Assembly: GCF_900103035.1 (NCBI RefSeq)
Contig: NZ_FMWO01000092.1
Location: 31,351-95,350, forward strand
DNA length: 64,000 bases
Direction of reading: 5' to 3'
Source of the DNA: Nitrosomonas mobilis
GTDB lineage: Bacteria; Pseudomonadota; Gammaproteobacteria; Burkholderiales; Nitrosomonadaceae
The first letter of the stretch is position 1, and each line of letters opens with the position of its first letter. The position numbers and the translations under genes are program-made. Under the pieces are notes generated by a model, which worked only from the letters and a program-made list of their open reading frames with translations, had not been told where the DNA came from and made no database searches. Positions 1-9,243 of the stretch are shown in pieces.

Positions 1-1349
1 TGACGCAGATTCTGTTTGCCGGCTAAACGCCGTGCTTCTTCCTGACTGTGTGCAACCGTCACGTTGCCATCGTCATCGTACCAGGCAGGAATGCGATGTC
101 CCCACCATAGCTGGCGGGAAATACACCAGTCCTGGATGCTTTCCAGCCATTGACGGTAGACGTGGGCCCAGTTGTCCGGTACAAAGCGTACGTCACCTCG
201 TTCGACTGCTGCCAATCCCTGTTGTGCCAGTCCAGCCATCGCCACATACCACTGATCGGTCAGCATGGGCTCGATTACCGCCTGGGTACGATCTCCACGT
301 GGCACCATCATTTTGTGTGGTCGCGTTTCAATCATTAACCCTTGTGCCTCAAGTTCCGCCAGAATTTTCTTTCTGGCGTCGAAGCGATCCATGTTCTGAT
401 ATTCAGCTGGTGCGCAGTCATTGATCCTGCCATCCAGAGTGAATATATTGAGCGGCACCAGATTGTGCCGCAGCCCTACCTGATAGTCGTTGAAATCATG
501 CGCTGGGGTAATCTTCACGCAACCGCTACCAAAGGCTGGATCGACATAATCGTCGGCAATAATGGGAATGGTGCGTTCACTCAGTGGTAGGCGCAGGTGG
601 CGACCGATCAGATTCCGATACCGCTCATCATCGGGGTGAACGGCGACTGCCATATCGCCAAGCATGGTTTCCGGACGTGTAGTTGCAACGATCAGCCCTT
701 CCAGTTTGTTGTTTGCACTGGTTTCAGCCGGTTCAAACGGGTAGAGAATATGCCACAGCGAACCGTTTTCTTCGGTTGAGATTACTTCTAGGTCGGATAC
801 CGCCGTCTGCAAAACCGGATCCCAGTTGACGAGACGCTTGCCGCGATAAATTAGCCCATCTCGGTACAGACGCACGAATACTTCGGTGACCGCACGCGAC
901 AGTGTTTCATCCATCGTGAAGCGTTCACGTGACCAGTCGCACGATGTTCCCATGCGCCGCATCTGACGGGTGATGGTCGAACCGGAAGTTTCCTTCCATT
1001 GCCAGACTTTTTCCAGAAAAGCTTCTCGTCCGATCTGGCGGCGGTCGATGCCAGCCTGATCCAGTTGACGTTCAACCACAATCTGGGTGGCGATACCGGC
1101 ATGATCGGTACCTGGCTGCCACAGGGTGTTGTCGCCCAGCATACGATGATAGCGGATCAACGCATCCATCAAGGTATGTTGGAAGGCGTGCCCCATATGC
1201 AGTGTACCGGTGACATTGGGTGGGGGAAGCATAATGCAATAAGCGTCAGCTTTATCCCGGTTATCGGGAGAAAAATAGCCCGCTGACTCCCAGGTGGCAT
1301 ACCAGCGTTTTTCGATGTCGGCTGGATCAAAACTCTTGGTTAATTGCAT
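1..1349 (-). CDS. valS: Valyl-tRNA synthetase, N-terminal half (cut by window edge)
   Basis: Charges tRNA-Val with valine in the cytoplasm (class I aminoacyl-tRNA synthetase). The reverse strand reads from an ATG at 1349, beginning [17 protein letters not shown], and stays open to position 1, so about 449 codons are present and the C-terminal half lies outside the window. The class I HIGH-type signature appears as [15 protein letters not shown] near residue 45, followed by the editing-domain region with [10 protein letters not shown]. The start is supported by the conserved N-terminus. It is the last gene seen of a minus-strand group pepA-holC-hypothetical-valS, an order common in proteobacteria. 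The truncation is only the window border, not a lesion. Confidence 0.97.
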   Translation of the reverse strand, partial: MQLTKSFDPADIEKRWYATWESAGYFSPDNRDKADAYCIMLPPPNVTGTLHMGHAFQHTLMDALIRYHRMLGDNTLWQPGTDHAGIATQIVVERQLDQAGIDRRQIGREAFLEKVWQWKETSGSTITRQMRRMGTSCDWSRERFTMDETLSRAVTEVFVRLYRDGLIYRGKRLVNWDPVLQTAVSDLEVISTEENGSLWHILYPFEPAETSANNKLEGLIVATTRPETMLGDMAVAVHPDDERYRNLIGRHLRLPLSERTIPIIADDYVDPAFGSGCVKITPAHDFNDYQVGLRHNLVPLNIFTLDGRINDCAPAEYQNMDRFDARKKILAELEAQGLMIETRPHKMMVPRGDRTQAVIEPMLTDQWYVAMAGLAQQGLAAVERGDVRFVPDNWAHVYRQWLESIQDWCISRQLWWGHRIPAWYDDDGNVTVAHSQEEARRLAGKQNLR

Positions 1350-1431
1350 GATGCTCGAACAGGTCAATAAATTGGAGAAATAAGGCTCGCCATTATAACC
1401 CGCTCATCTCTAGCCAGAAGCGTATTCCCCG

Positions 1432-1821
1432 CTAAAAGTTTTTAGGCAGGCGTTTGGCCAGTGCTTGCAGCAGGGTTATCCTGGCGAGGGGGTCCAATTT
1501 TATTTGCGCCTCGCGGATGGCATGATCAAAAGCGAAGCATAACAATTCGGAGATTCCGGTTTCCACAGGCCAATTACTTGTCGTAAGTTCAACTTTTTCA
1601 ATCAGCAGTGGGATCTCGTCACTTTCGGCTGGTGACAGGAATGGCGATTGTTGCTTGGATACCACTTCTTCTTGTGTGGCATGGTTGCCATCACTTGATG
1701 GTTGCAGTTTCTGAACAAGCGAGCGGTTTTCGTGCTGATAACGTAGTAGCACCTCATCCAGTTTGACTAGAAGACCATCCTCGTCAGGATCTGCAATTTG
1801 TTCAGCGTCGCTATCGGTCAT
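1432..1821 (-). CDS. Hypothetical protein between holC and valS
   Basis: A 129-residue cytoplasmic protein of unknown function. The first 80 residues are acidic and low in complexity (start MTDSDAEQIADPDEDG). The C-terminal 45 residues are predicted helical and more ordered (LLCFAFDHAIREAQIKLDP). No membrane segment or signal peptide is visible. It starts 11 bases after the holC stop and is followed by valS on the same strand, so it is probably co-transcribed with pepA and holC. I do not recognise a domain. Position and spacing support it being a real gene, possibly an accessory of the replication clamp-loader subunit, but that is only inference from context. Confidence 0.7.
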   Translation of the reverse strand: MTDSDAEQIADPDEDGLLVKLDEVLLRYQHENRSLVQKLQPSSDGNHATQEEVVSKQQSPFLSPAESDEIPLLIEKVELTTSNWPVETGISELLCFAFDHAIREAQIKLDPLARITLLQALAKRLPKNF

Positions 1822-1832
1822 ATACCTGACAA

Positions 1833-2255
1833 CTATAAGCGGTGATGGTGAATTTCATATTTCTGTGCCTGATAATAGCGATAGCGTTTTCGCGCCAGTT
1901 GCTTGTCCAGATCAGTCTCATTGACCACTTCAATGATGCGTTTTACGAACGCCCCCCCAGGAGGAACTCCAGTACCGAGATTGAGCAGGACATCATAGTA
2001 GATAGCGAGAGTTTGCGCGAGTTCGGTGCACAACACCACCGGCGTTACTTCGGCCAGTTTGTTACTTGCCAAGCAATGTGGCACAAAGCTGGTTGGCGAA
2101 AATGTCCACAGCAGTTTGTCGAGCTGGTTGGCGACCGCGGTATCGGTCACATCAACCAGCGTTTTCAATTTTTGTTGCGAAGCTTTTTCACAAAGATGGC
2201 AGGCAATCAGCAGTTTATTTGTTGCCCCAGTATAAAAATCTACCCGTGTCACCAT
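1833..2255 (-). CDS. holC: DNA polymerase III chi subunit
   Basis: The chi subunit links the clamp loader to single-stranded DNA-binding protein during replication. The 140-residue length is normal for HolC. The start MVTRVDFYTGA and the hallmark LLWTFSPTSFVPHC (about residues 48-61), corresponding to the 'LWtf....FiPH' segment of the family, support the call, as does a C-terminal tail rich in R, Y and H (RKRYRYYQAQ). It lies 11 bases downstream of the pepA stop, the usual pepA-holC-valS order. Nothing unusual is seen. Confidence 0.93.
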   Translation of the reverse strand: MVTRVDFYTGATNKLLIACHLCEKASQQKLKTLVDVTDTAVANQLDKLLWTFSPTSFVPHCLASNKLAEVTPVVLCTELAQTLAIYYDVLLNLGTGVPPGGAFVKRIIEVVNETDLDKQLARKRYRYYQAQKYEIHHHRL

Positions 2256-2266
2256 GCAAACCGGAA

Positions 2267-3763
2267 TCAGTTCTGTTTGGCGCGTGCTGCCAGGAACTCA
2301 GTCAGCAGCGGAACCGGGCGTCCGGTCGAGCCTTTTTCTTTACCCGATTTCCAGGCTGTACCGGCGATATCGAGGTGTGCCCAGTGGCATTTTTCGGTGA
2401 AGCGTGACAGAAAACAGGCCGCTGTGACGGCGCCGCCCCATCTGCCGCCCATATTGGCGATATCGGCAAAATTGCTGTCGAGCAGTTCCTGATACTCATC
2501 CCAAAGCGGCAATTGCCAGGCACGGTCATAGGTTTGCTCGCCTGCCTGCAGCAGAGTCTGAATAAGTGACTCATCATTACCAAATAAACCCGTGGCATTG
2601 TGACCGAGCGCAATGACACACGCACCAGTCAGAGTGGCGATATCGATGATGGCTTCAGGTTTGTACTGCTGTTGCGCGTAAGTCAGAGCGTCGCACAGAA
2701 CGAGGCGGCCTTCAGCGTCAGTATTCAGAATCTCAACAGTCATGCCTGACATGGTCTTGACGACGTCTCCTGGACGCGATGCCTGGCCATCGGGCATGTT
2801 TTCTGCTGCTGGAATGATGCCGACTACGTTGATTGGCAGCTTCATTTCGGCCACAGCAGTAAGTGTACCCAATACGCTGGCGGCGCCACTCATGTCGTAT
2901 TTCATCTCATCCATGTCCGGCGCGGGTTTGATCGAAATACCGCCAGTGTCAAACGTAATCCCTTTGCCAACCAGTACCACTGGCTTTTCCATTTTTTCTC
3001 GGCCACGGTATTCGAGTACGATCAGTTTGCCCGGTTGCCGGCTGCCACGTGAGACTGCCAGCAATGCGCCCATGCCCAGCTTTTCCATGTCTTTTTCTTC
3101 AAGCACAGTGCATTTCAGCTCATAGGTTTTTGCCATACTTATTGCCTGCTCAGCCAGATAACTGGGGGTGCAGATATTAGGAGCAAGATTACCCAGATCT
3201 TTGGCCACGTTCATACCACAGGCGGTGGCTATACCCTGTTGTAACGCACTTTCTACTACTGGCAAGTCGGCCTTGTTCTCGAGCGGAATGACAACTTTTT
3301 CCAGCACGGGCGCTTTTGATTCCGCTGTACTTTTGAGACGATCAAAGCGATAGATGCTTGTCTGTGCGAGCAGCACGACCTGCAGTACACGCCATTCAAT
3401 TGTCCGTTTTTTTACGATTAAATCGGCGAGACAAAAACAGACATCTTTCGCGCCAGTCTGATGCAGTGCCTTAAATGCTGCACTGATCGCTGCAGAAAAA
3501 GTTTTCTCGCTGAATGTTTTTTCCTTACCTAACCCCACCAGCAACACCCGTTTACTGTTGATATTCGGCACATGATGGAGCAGCAAGGTGGAATTCTCCT
3601 TGCCATTCATATCACCCTGCGCGAGCAGCTTGCTCAAATAACCATTTGAAACTTCATCCAGTCGCCTGGCAGCTTCGGTCAGCTTGCGAGGCTCAAATAC
3701 ACCCACCACGAGACTGTCTCCCTGATATTTGTCCAGATTAACGGGTTTGGTAATAAATTCCAT
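2267..3763 (-). CDS. pepA: Leucyl aminopeptidase (cytosol aminopeptidase, M17)
   Basis: A hexameric two-metal aminopeptidase that releases N-terminal amino acids, with leucine preferred. At 498 residues it is full length. The N-terminal macrodomain-like region covers about residues 1-170. The catalytic part contains the metal- and substrate-binding stretch GKGITFDTGGISIKP and the M17 signature NTDAEGRLVLCDAL. Start ATG at 3763 is preceded on its strand by an AGGAG-like ribosome site ending about 6 bases away. In E. coli PepA also binds DNA, but the sequence alone does not show that here. Many relatives have lptF/lptG diverging from pepA. Here the divergent gene is a HDOD-GGDEF protein. Confidence 0.97.
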   Translation of the reverse strand: MEFITKPVNLDKYQGDSLVVGVFEPRKLTEAARRLDEVSNGYLSKLLAQGDMNGKENSTLLLHHVPNINSKRVLLVGLGKEKTFSEKTFSAAISAAFKALHQTGAKDVCFCLADLIVKKRTIEWRVLQVVLLAQTSIYRFDRLKSTAESKAPVLEKVVIPLENKADLPVVESALQQGIATACGMNVAKDLGNLAPNICTPSYLAEQAISMAKTYELKCTVLEEKDMEKLGMGALLAVSRGSRQPGKLIVLEYRGREKMEKPVVLVGKGITFDTGGISIKPAPDMDEMKYDMSGAASVLGTLTAVAEMKLPINVVGIIPAAENMPDGQASRPGDVVKTMSGMTVEILNTDAEGRLVLCDALTYAQQQYKPEAIIDIATLTGACVIALGHNATGLFGNDESLIQTLLQAGEQTYDRAWQLPLWDEYQELLDSNFADIANMGGRWGGAVTAACFLSRFTEKCHWAHLDIAGTAWKSGKEKGSTGRPVPLLTEFLAARAKQN

Positions 3764-3876
3764 AGATACTCCTGTCGTTTATTGTTCGATGATGGGAAAA
3801 TTTGAGTAAGTAAGGCATGGGGCGAGAATAATATAAATTTTGTGAAAGATCAGCAATTCTGTATCTCAAACAAAAT

Positions 3877-3890
3877 TTGATTCTAATCAA
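3877..3890. promoter_or_regulatory. FNR/ANR-type binding site
   Basis: The bases TTGATTCTAATCAA match the FNR/ANR consensus TTGAT-N4-ATCAA exactly and are part of a longer 16-base palindrome (3876-3891). The site is in the gap between pepA and the HDOD-GGDEF gene. If it acts at -41.5 on rightward transcription, the start point would be near 3925 and the A+T-rich bases at about 3913-3920 fall at -10, so activation of the HDOD-GGDEF gene is the more likely arrangement. No comparable -10 is seen leftward. An additional hairpin, GATTATT-TT-AATAATC, lies at 3908-3923. Confidence 0.6.
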
Positions 3891-4037
3891 ATAACCCTGT
3901 TTTATCCGATTATTTTAATAATCATGATGAGTTGTTTCCGATAAAATAGATTCTATTCGAAAACTTTGAAAAGAAATTACAAAAATAAAGCTAGATTGGC
4001 GGATTGTATTTGCTATTCCAATAACCATAGGTACTGA

Positions 4038-5513
4038 ATGAAAGATACTTTGCTCTCTCAGTTACGGTTCTGCACTAATCTGCCCAGCTTGCCCTCGATC
4101 GCTCTAAAGATCATCGACCTTGCGGGCAGGCTTGATACCAACCTTAACCAAATTAATCATTATATCTCTCTGGACCCCGCGCTGGCTGCCAGAATCGTTA
4201 AAACCGCTAATTCACCGCTGTACAAGTCTCGCCACCCGATCAGTAATATCAGCCAGGCAGTCAATATTCTTGGCATGCATGGCGTGATGACGATTGCATT
4301 GTCGTTTTCACTGACAGACTCATTGATGAAGCAATCCAGAAATATGATGAATCCTGCTAGCAGCGGGTTATTCTGGCGCCGATCGATTACTTCCGCACTG
4401 GCTTGCCGCGCATTGGGCAAGCGGTTGGGTATGAGTAGGTTGCTGGATGACCTGTTTCTGGCGGCATTATTACAGGACATCGGTATTCTTGCTTTCTGCG
4501 CACTGTTGCCGGAGGACTATTCCAGCATCATAGACACTGCCACCAGTCATGAAGAAATTTATAACATGGAGCGCAATCAATTTGAGCTTGGTCACGACGA
4601 GCTGGGTGGGGCGCTACTTGCGCATTGGAAGTTGCCAATCTATATTATTGACGCATGTAAGCGCAGTCATCATATGGCTGGTTCGAATCAGCCCGGTATC
4701 AACGAATGTGTTGCCGCGTCAGGCAGTATTACCGATTATTTTCTGATGCCCGGAGATGAAACCAGAATTGCGGCGGCAATCGATGTAACCTACAGCAGCC
4801 TGGGGCTGGATAAATTTGCCTTGATGGAAGTGCTGGAAGACATGAGAAATGAGCTGCAGCATGTCGAGGAATTGTTTGCCATCTCCATTCTCAATAGCAA
4901 CCAGCTGAACGGTCTCGTTGATGAAGCACGCGAGCTTCTGACAACACGCACACTCATCAAAATACGTGAGCTGGAAAATAAAGTGCAGCATGACGGCTTG
5001 ACCGGCGCGCATAACCGTTCCTATTTCGATGACGCTCTGCGCAGTGAATTTCTGTTCTCCTGCCAGCAGGAAACACCGCTGGCGCTGGCCATGATCGACA
5101 TTGATCATTTCAAGGTTGTTAATGACACCTATGGCCATATCGCCGGTGACGGTATTCTGGTGGCGATTGTCAGAACTATTTCTGAGCAGATCAGACAAAC
5201 GGATGTGCTGTGCCGCTATGGTGGCGAAGAATTCGCGCTGATTCTCCCCGGCACGTCGATTAATGATGCCCGCCATCTACTGACAAGAATTCAGGAAAAC
5301 ATTCAGGCGATTGCCTATAAACTGGATAGTGGCCATATCATTAAAGTAACTGCTTCGATTGGCCTGGCGGTCAATATGGATCGTGAAAAATCCTTTATGG
5401 ATGAGCGCGCAATGCTGGATGCAGCTGATTGTGCGCTATATGCGGCCAAACATAGCGGGCGCGACCGAATTATGGAATGGAATCCCTCCTTGGTTTCGCA
5501 TACGCAACGATGA
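4038..5513 (+). CDS. HDOD-GGDEF signalling protein, probable diguanylate cyclase
   Basis: A 491-residue cytoplasmic protein with an N-terminal HDOD domain (about residues 14-210), a helical linker (about 260-315) and a C-terminal GGDEF domain (about 317-485). The GGDEF active-site motif is GGEEF at 395-399, which is competent for cyclic di-GMP synthesis. An RQTD inhibitory I-site lies five residues before it (386-389), so product feedback is expected. There is no membrane segment or receiver domain. HDOD domains are phosphohydrolase-like folds without catalytic residues, often used as regulatory platforms. The gene diverges from pepA and has an FNR-type box about 150 bases upstream, suggesting that oxygen or redox state may control it (inference). 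Confidence 0.92.
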   Translation: MKDTLLSQLRFCTNLPSLPSIALKIIDLAGRLDTNLNQINHYISLDPALAARIVKTANSPLYKSRHPISNISQAVNILGMHGVMTIALSFSLTDSLMKQSRNMMNPASSGLFWRRSITSALACRALGKRLGMSRLLDDLFLAALLQDIGILAFCALLPEDYSSIIDTATSHEEIYNMERNQFELGHDELGGALLAHWKLPIYIIDACKRSHHMAGSNQPGINECVAASGSITDYFLMPGDETRIAAAIDVTYSSLGLDKFALMEVLEDMRNELQHVEELFAISILNSNQLNGLVDEARELLTTRTLIKIRELENKVQHDGLTGAHNRSYFDDALRSEFLFSCQQETPLALAMIDIDHFKVVNDTYGHIAGDGILVAIVRTISEQIRQTDVLCRYGGEEFALILPGTSINDARHLLTRIQENIQAIAYKLDSGHIIKVTASIGLAVNMDREKSFMDERAMLDAADCALYAAKHSGRDRIMEWNPSLVSHTQR

Positions 5514-5932
5514 TCAAAACACCCGTCATACTCTCAAATCAAACCTCTCCCAGACTAAAAATATCGTTTTTAACAGCGTATTGTTGAGATTGCCTATCCA
5601 TTTCTCTCCCGTCCCCACCGTTAGATCAGCCAGGTCGTGTTTGGATTGAATCACATCGTCGACCCCATTTCTCAAATGAGGTTCGGGTAATGAGGCGATG
5701 AGTCTGCACATTATATGTTGCTGGTCAATACGATAAGCGCGATCCGCAGCTTGCGCTTCAATCTCACGCTAACCCGTATTTGTGGATTGAGTATTTTGTT
5801 GCTCCATAACGCCGCGTCTAATTTTTTGTACATACTAAGGATGAATGCCTTTCCCGCTATCAATGACCCGGGCAGTTGAAGGCGGTATAATCCATTTTAT
5901 CGATAAAAACAGGATGTTTCTAAGAATGAACT
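5514..5932. other. Intergenic region without a visible gene
   Basis: About 420 bases between the HDOD-GGDEF gene and ovoA. Short open frames exist on both strands but show no family signature. Near the right end a TATAAT hexamer at 5886-5891 is a plausible -10 element for ovoA, though no good -35 is seen 17 bases upstream. No repeat or clear terminator was found. Confidence 0.5.
5886..5891 (+). promoter_or_regulatory. Candidate -10 element for ovoA
   Basis: A perfect TATAAT lies 42 bases before the ovoA ATG. The -35 side is weak. The region between the putative start point and the ATG is short and A+T-rich, fitting a simple leader. The call rests only on this hexamer and its position. Confidence 0.35.
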
Positions 5933-8050
5933 ATGACTTCAAAACCTGAGCTTTTCCAACGCCCCCCCCTGCTTACTGGCGAGGATATTTCTGCCAAGCG
6001 TGAAGAAATCCGCTGCTACTTTCATACCACACTTGATCGTTATGAGCAGTTGTTTGAAACCTTGCATAATGATGACGCTTATTACATCAAACCAATCACG
6101 TTGCGTCATCCGCTGATATTTTATCTGGGTCATACCGCCACTTTCTTTACCAACAAATTCATACTGGCTGGCTTGTTTACCGAGCGGATTGATCCACATC
6201 TGGAGTCGATCTTTGCCGTCGGTGTCGATGAAATGAGCTGGGATGATCTGGATACGACCCACTATGAGTGGCCAACGGTGGAAAGCGTTATGGCTTATCG
6301 TCGCACGATGCGCAGCAGGGTGGATGCACTTATCAGCACCTTGCCGTTGTCGTTGCCCATTACTTGGGATAGCCCATGGTGGGCGATTTTAATGGGTGTG
6401 GAGCACGAACGCATTCATCTGGAGACTTCTTCGGTGCTGATCCGTCAGCACAGGCTTGAGCATGTCAAGCCCCATCCGTCATGGCAACCGTGCCGTGTCA
6501 GTGGAAAAGCCCCGGAAAACCAGATGGTGGCGGTGGCAGCGGGCAGTGTGACAATCGGCAAGGATAGGACAACGGATTCCTTTTATGGGTGGGATAACGA
6601 ATATGGGTATCATGAAGCTGAAGTTGACGCTTTTCAGGCAAGCCGCTATCTGGTCAGCAATCAGGAGTTTTTAATTTTTGTAGAGGCCGGTGGATACCAG
6701 GCAGATGAATTCTGGGAAGAAGAAGGGCTCGCCTGGCGACGGCATACAGGGGTGACGCATCCTACGTTCTGGGTACGCAAGGCGAATCAATGGCTGCTGC
6801 GTCTCATGACTGAAGAAGTCTCGATGCCATGGAACTGGCCAGTGGAGACCAATTATCATGAAGCCAAAGCATTCTGTAATTGGAAAGCAAAAACGACTGG
6901 GCAGCCAGTACGCCTGCCGACTGAAGACGAATGGTATCGTCTGTATGAAGCTGCCGGTTTGACCGAGATAGCGCATGATGCGCCTGCCAAGGGGAACCTC
7001 CACCTGGATTTTTATGCATCGAGCTGTCCGGTGGATGAATTCCGGCAAGGCGGTTTTTACGATATTGTCGGTAATGTTTGGCAATGGACAGAAACGCCAA
7101 TGTATCCGTTCTCAGGGTTCGATGTGCATCCGTTATATGACGATTTCACTACGCCAACTTTTGATGACCAGCATAATCTCATCAAGGGAGGTTCCTGGGT
7201 CGCCTGTGGAAATGAGTCACTCAAGGCAGCACGTTACGCTTTTCGGCGGCATTTTTTCCAGCACGCTGGATTTCGCTATGTGATTTCAACGTCGTCGGCG
7301 ATTCCACTCGGTTCACGTTACGAGACGGACAAACTCCTGTCGGAATATGCCGAATTCCACTATGGTGATACTTATTTCGATGTACCGAATTTTCCAAAAG
7401 CACTGGCGGAACTGGCCATTGCCGCAATGGGAAACCGACCGATGCGCACGGCGCTCGATCTGGGGTGTGCTTCCGGTCGAACTACTTTTGAACTCGCCAG
7501 GCATTTCAATCATGTCACCGGTGTCGATTTTTCCGCTCGTTTCATCAATCAAGGGGTACAACTTGCCCAACAGGGCGTACTGCGTTATACGTTAGCCGAT
7601 GAAGGGGATCTGGTGTTTTATCGGGAGCGCACGTTAGCGGGGCTTGAACTGGAAGCGGTTAGAAACAAAGTTACATTTTTTCAGGGGGATGCGTGTAATC
7701 TTAAGCCGATACTGACCGGTTTCGATCTGATTCTGGCAGCTAACCTGATCGATCGTTTATATGATCCCGCCAGGTTTCTGCAGTGTGTTCACGAACGGCT
7801 GAATGCAGGCGGACTGCTACTGATTGCTTCACCTTATACGTGGCTGGAAGAGCATACCAAGCGATCTGCATGGATCGGTGGTTTCAAGCGTGATGGTGAA
7901 AGTTTCAGCACATTGGATGGACTCAAGGTCATACTTGGTCAACATTTCCGATTGATCAAAGGTCCTGAATCCGTTCCATTCGTGATTCGCGAAACCTCCC
8001 GCAAATTTCAGCACAGCCTGTCTGAAGCCACGATCTGGGAGAAAATTTGA
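5933..8050 (+). CDS. ovoA: 5-histidylcysteine sulfoxide synthase / mercaptohistidine methyltransferase
   Basis: Bifunctional iron enzyme of ovothiol synthesis. It joins cysteine to the C5 position of histidine using O2, and a C-terminal methyltransferase later N-methylates 5-thiohistidine. Three domains are visible in 705 residues: a DinB-like N-terminus, a formylglycine-generating-enzyme-like middle (about 196-455), and a SAM methyltransferase (about 480-705) with motif I LDLGCASG at 508-515 and acidic D532. The three likely iron ligands are H67 (LGHTA) and H158/H162 (EHERIHLE). The single-domain relative EgtB lacks this methyltransferase, which favours OvoA. The stop overlaps the start of the next gene, a PLP C-S lyase fitting the next pathway step. 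Confidence 0.9.
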   Translation: MTSKPELFQRPPLLTGEDISAKREEIRCYFHTTLDRYEQLFETLHNDDAYYIKPITLRHPLIFYLGHTATFFTNKFILAGLFTERIDPHLESIFAVGVDEMSWDDLDTTHYEWPTVESVMAYRRTMRSRVDALISTLPLSLPITWDSPWWAILMGVEHERIHLETSSVLIRQHRLEHVKPHPSWQPCRVSGKAPENQMVAVAAGSVTIGKDRTTDSFYGWDNEYGYHEAEVDAFQASRYLVSNQEFLIFVEAGGYQADEFWEEEGLAWRRHTGVTHPTFWVRKANQWLLRLMTEEVSMPWNWPVETNYHEAKAFCNWKAKTTGQPVRLPTEDEWYRLYEAAGLTEIAHDAPAKGNLHLDFYASSCPVDEFRQGGFYDIVGNVWQWTETPMYPFSGFDVHPLYDDFTTPTFDDQHNLIKGGSWVACGNESLKAARYAFRRHFFQHAGFRYVISTSSAIPLGSRYETDKLLSEYAEFHYGDTYFDVPNFPKALAELAIAAMGNRPMRTALDLGCASGRTTFELARHFNHVTGVDFSARFINQGVQLAQQGVLRYTLADEGDLVFYRERTLAGLELEAVRNKVTFFQGDACNLKPILTGFDLILAANLIDRLYDPARFLQCVHERLNAGGLLLIASPYTWLEEHTKRSAWIGGFKRDGESFSTLDGLKVILGQHFRLIKGPESVPFVIRETSRKFQHSLSEATIWEKI

Positions 8051-9234
8051 CAGATCTGGACTTGTTTGACCGCGAGATTGATCGGTCTGGCACTTTCAGT
8101 ACCAAGTATGATGCTCGTCAGGCGGTATTCGGTCATGCCGATGTAATGCCGCTGTGGGTAGCCGATATGGATTTTGCTGCGCCGGTTGCAGTTACCGATG
8201 CCTTGCGTGCACGTGCGGCACACCCCATTTATGGCTATACTCAGGCACCGGATAGTGCCTATGCCGCGTTGATCAACTGGCTGAAACAGCGCCATGGCTG
8301 GGAAGTGGCGCGTGAATGGATCGTGTTTTGTCCGGGTGTCGTACCCTCTCTCGTCACGAGCATTCTAACGCTGACCGAAGCGGATGCGCATGTGATTGTG
8401 CAGCCGCCGGTGTACTTCCCATTTTTTTCAGCCGTTACAAAAACGGGCAGGCGTTTGCTGGAAAATCCACTGCGAAAAAATAATCTTTCCTATCATATTG
8501 ATTTTGAGGCGTTATCAGCGCAAGCAAAATCGGCACAGATGCTGTTGTTCTGTTCTCCGCACAACCCGGTTGGCCGGGTCTGGCAGAAACCGGAGCTGCT
8601 TGATTTGCTGGCGGTCTGTGAGCAGCGTGGGCTGATCATCGTTTGTGACGAAATTCATGCAGACCTAGTATATCCTGAGCATGATCATCAGATTCTGGGG
8701 GCGCTGGCGGATAATCCGCAACAAATCATCACGGCGGTGGCTCCGAGCAAGACTTTCAATATTCCCGGTTTAAACCTGTCGGCATTGATTGTTCCCAACC
8801 CTGAGTATCGTGATGCCATTACTTCTTATTTAAACAAGCTGCATATCAGTGTCACCAATCCATTCAGTCTGGTCGCATTTGAGGCAGCTTACCAGCATGG
8901 TAGTTCGTGGCTGGATTCTCTGATGGTTTATTTGGCGCATTCCCGAGATATGGTGCAGTGTTTTCTGTCGGAATATCTGCCGGAAATCAGGCTGATTCCG
9001 CCACAGGGAACCTATCTGCTGTGGCTGGATTGTTGTGCGCTGGGGATGAATGATGATGCACTGCACCATTTTTTTGTTTTTGAGGTAGGTATTGGCCTGA
9101 GCCCAGGTATTCTGTTTGGTGCGCAAGGCAGCGGTTACATGCGCATGAATCTAGCTGCTCCTCGTCACAAAATTAGACAGGCACTGGATAATATGTTTGG
9201 AGCGGTGCGTCGACACCAACAAGGCCGGATTTGA
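8047..9234 (+). CDS. ovoB: PLP-dependent C-S lyase, probable 5-histidylcysteine sulfoxide lyase
   Basis: A 395-residue fold-type I PLP enzyme of the MalY/PatB group. Marks are VMPLWVADMDF near residue 33, FCSPHNPVGRVW, the PLP aspartate in CDEIHADL, the PLP lysine in APSKTFNIPGL, and a C-terminal MRMNLA arginine motif. In ovothiol synthesis such a lyase (OvoB) cleaves the OvoA product to 5-thiohistidine. The start is TTG at 8047, overlapping the ovoA stop as TTGA, with GGGAGA just upstream (8037-8042), so translation is probably coupled. Taken alone the family could also be cystathionine beta-lyase. The overlap with ovoA is the argument for OvoB. Confidence 0.8.
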   Translation: MTDLDLFDREIDRSGTFSTKYDARQAVFGHADVMPLWVADMDFAAPVAVTDALRARAAHPIYGYTQAPDSAYAALINWLKQRHGWEVAREWIVFCPGVVPSLVTSILTLTEADAHVIVQPPVYFPFFSAVTKTGRRLLENPLRKNNLSYHIDFEALSAQAKSAQMLLFCSPHNPVGRVWQKPELLDLLAVCEQRGLIIVCDEIHADLVYPEHDHQILGALADNPQQIITAVAPSKTFNIPGLNLSALIVPNPEYRDAITSYLNKLHISVTNPFSLVAFEAAYQHGSSWLDSLMVYLAHSRDMVQCFLSEYLPEIRLIPPQGTYLLWLDCCALGMNDDALHHFFVFEVGIGLSPGILFGAQGSGYMRMNLAAPRHKIRQALDNMFGAVRRHQQGRI

Positions 9235-9243
9235 GCTCTCAGC

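Noticed and set aside
1..1349. Truncated valS as a pseudogene
   Set aside because: The frame is open to the window border and all motifs are intact; the missing part is outside the window.
1842..2492. 216-codon plus-strand open frame
   Set aside because: It lies antisense to holC and the end of pepA, which have clear family signatures; no signature of its own.
4719..5276. 185-codon minus-strand open frame
   Set aside because: Antisense to the HDOD-GGDEF gene; composition is that of a complement of coding DNA and no domain is seen.
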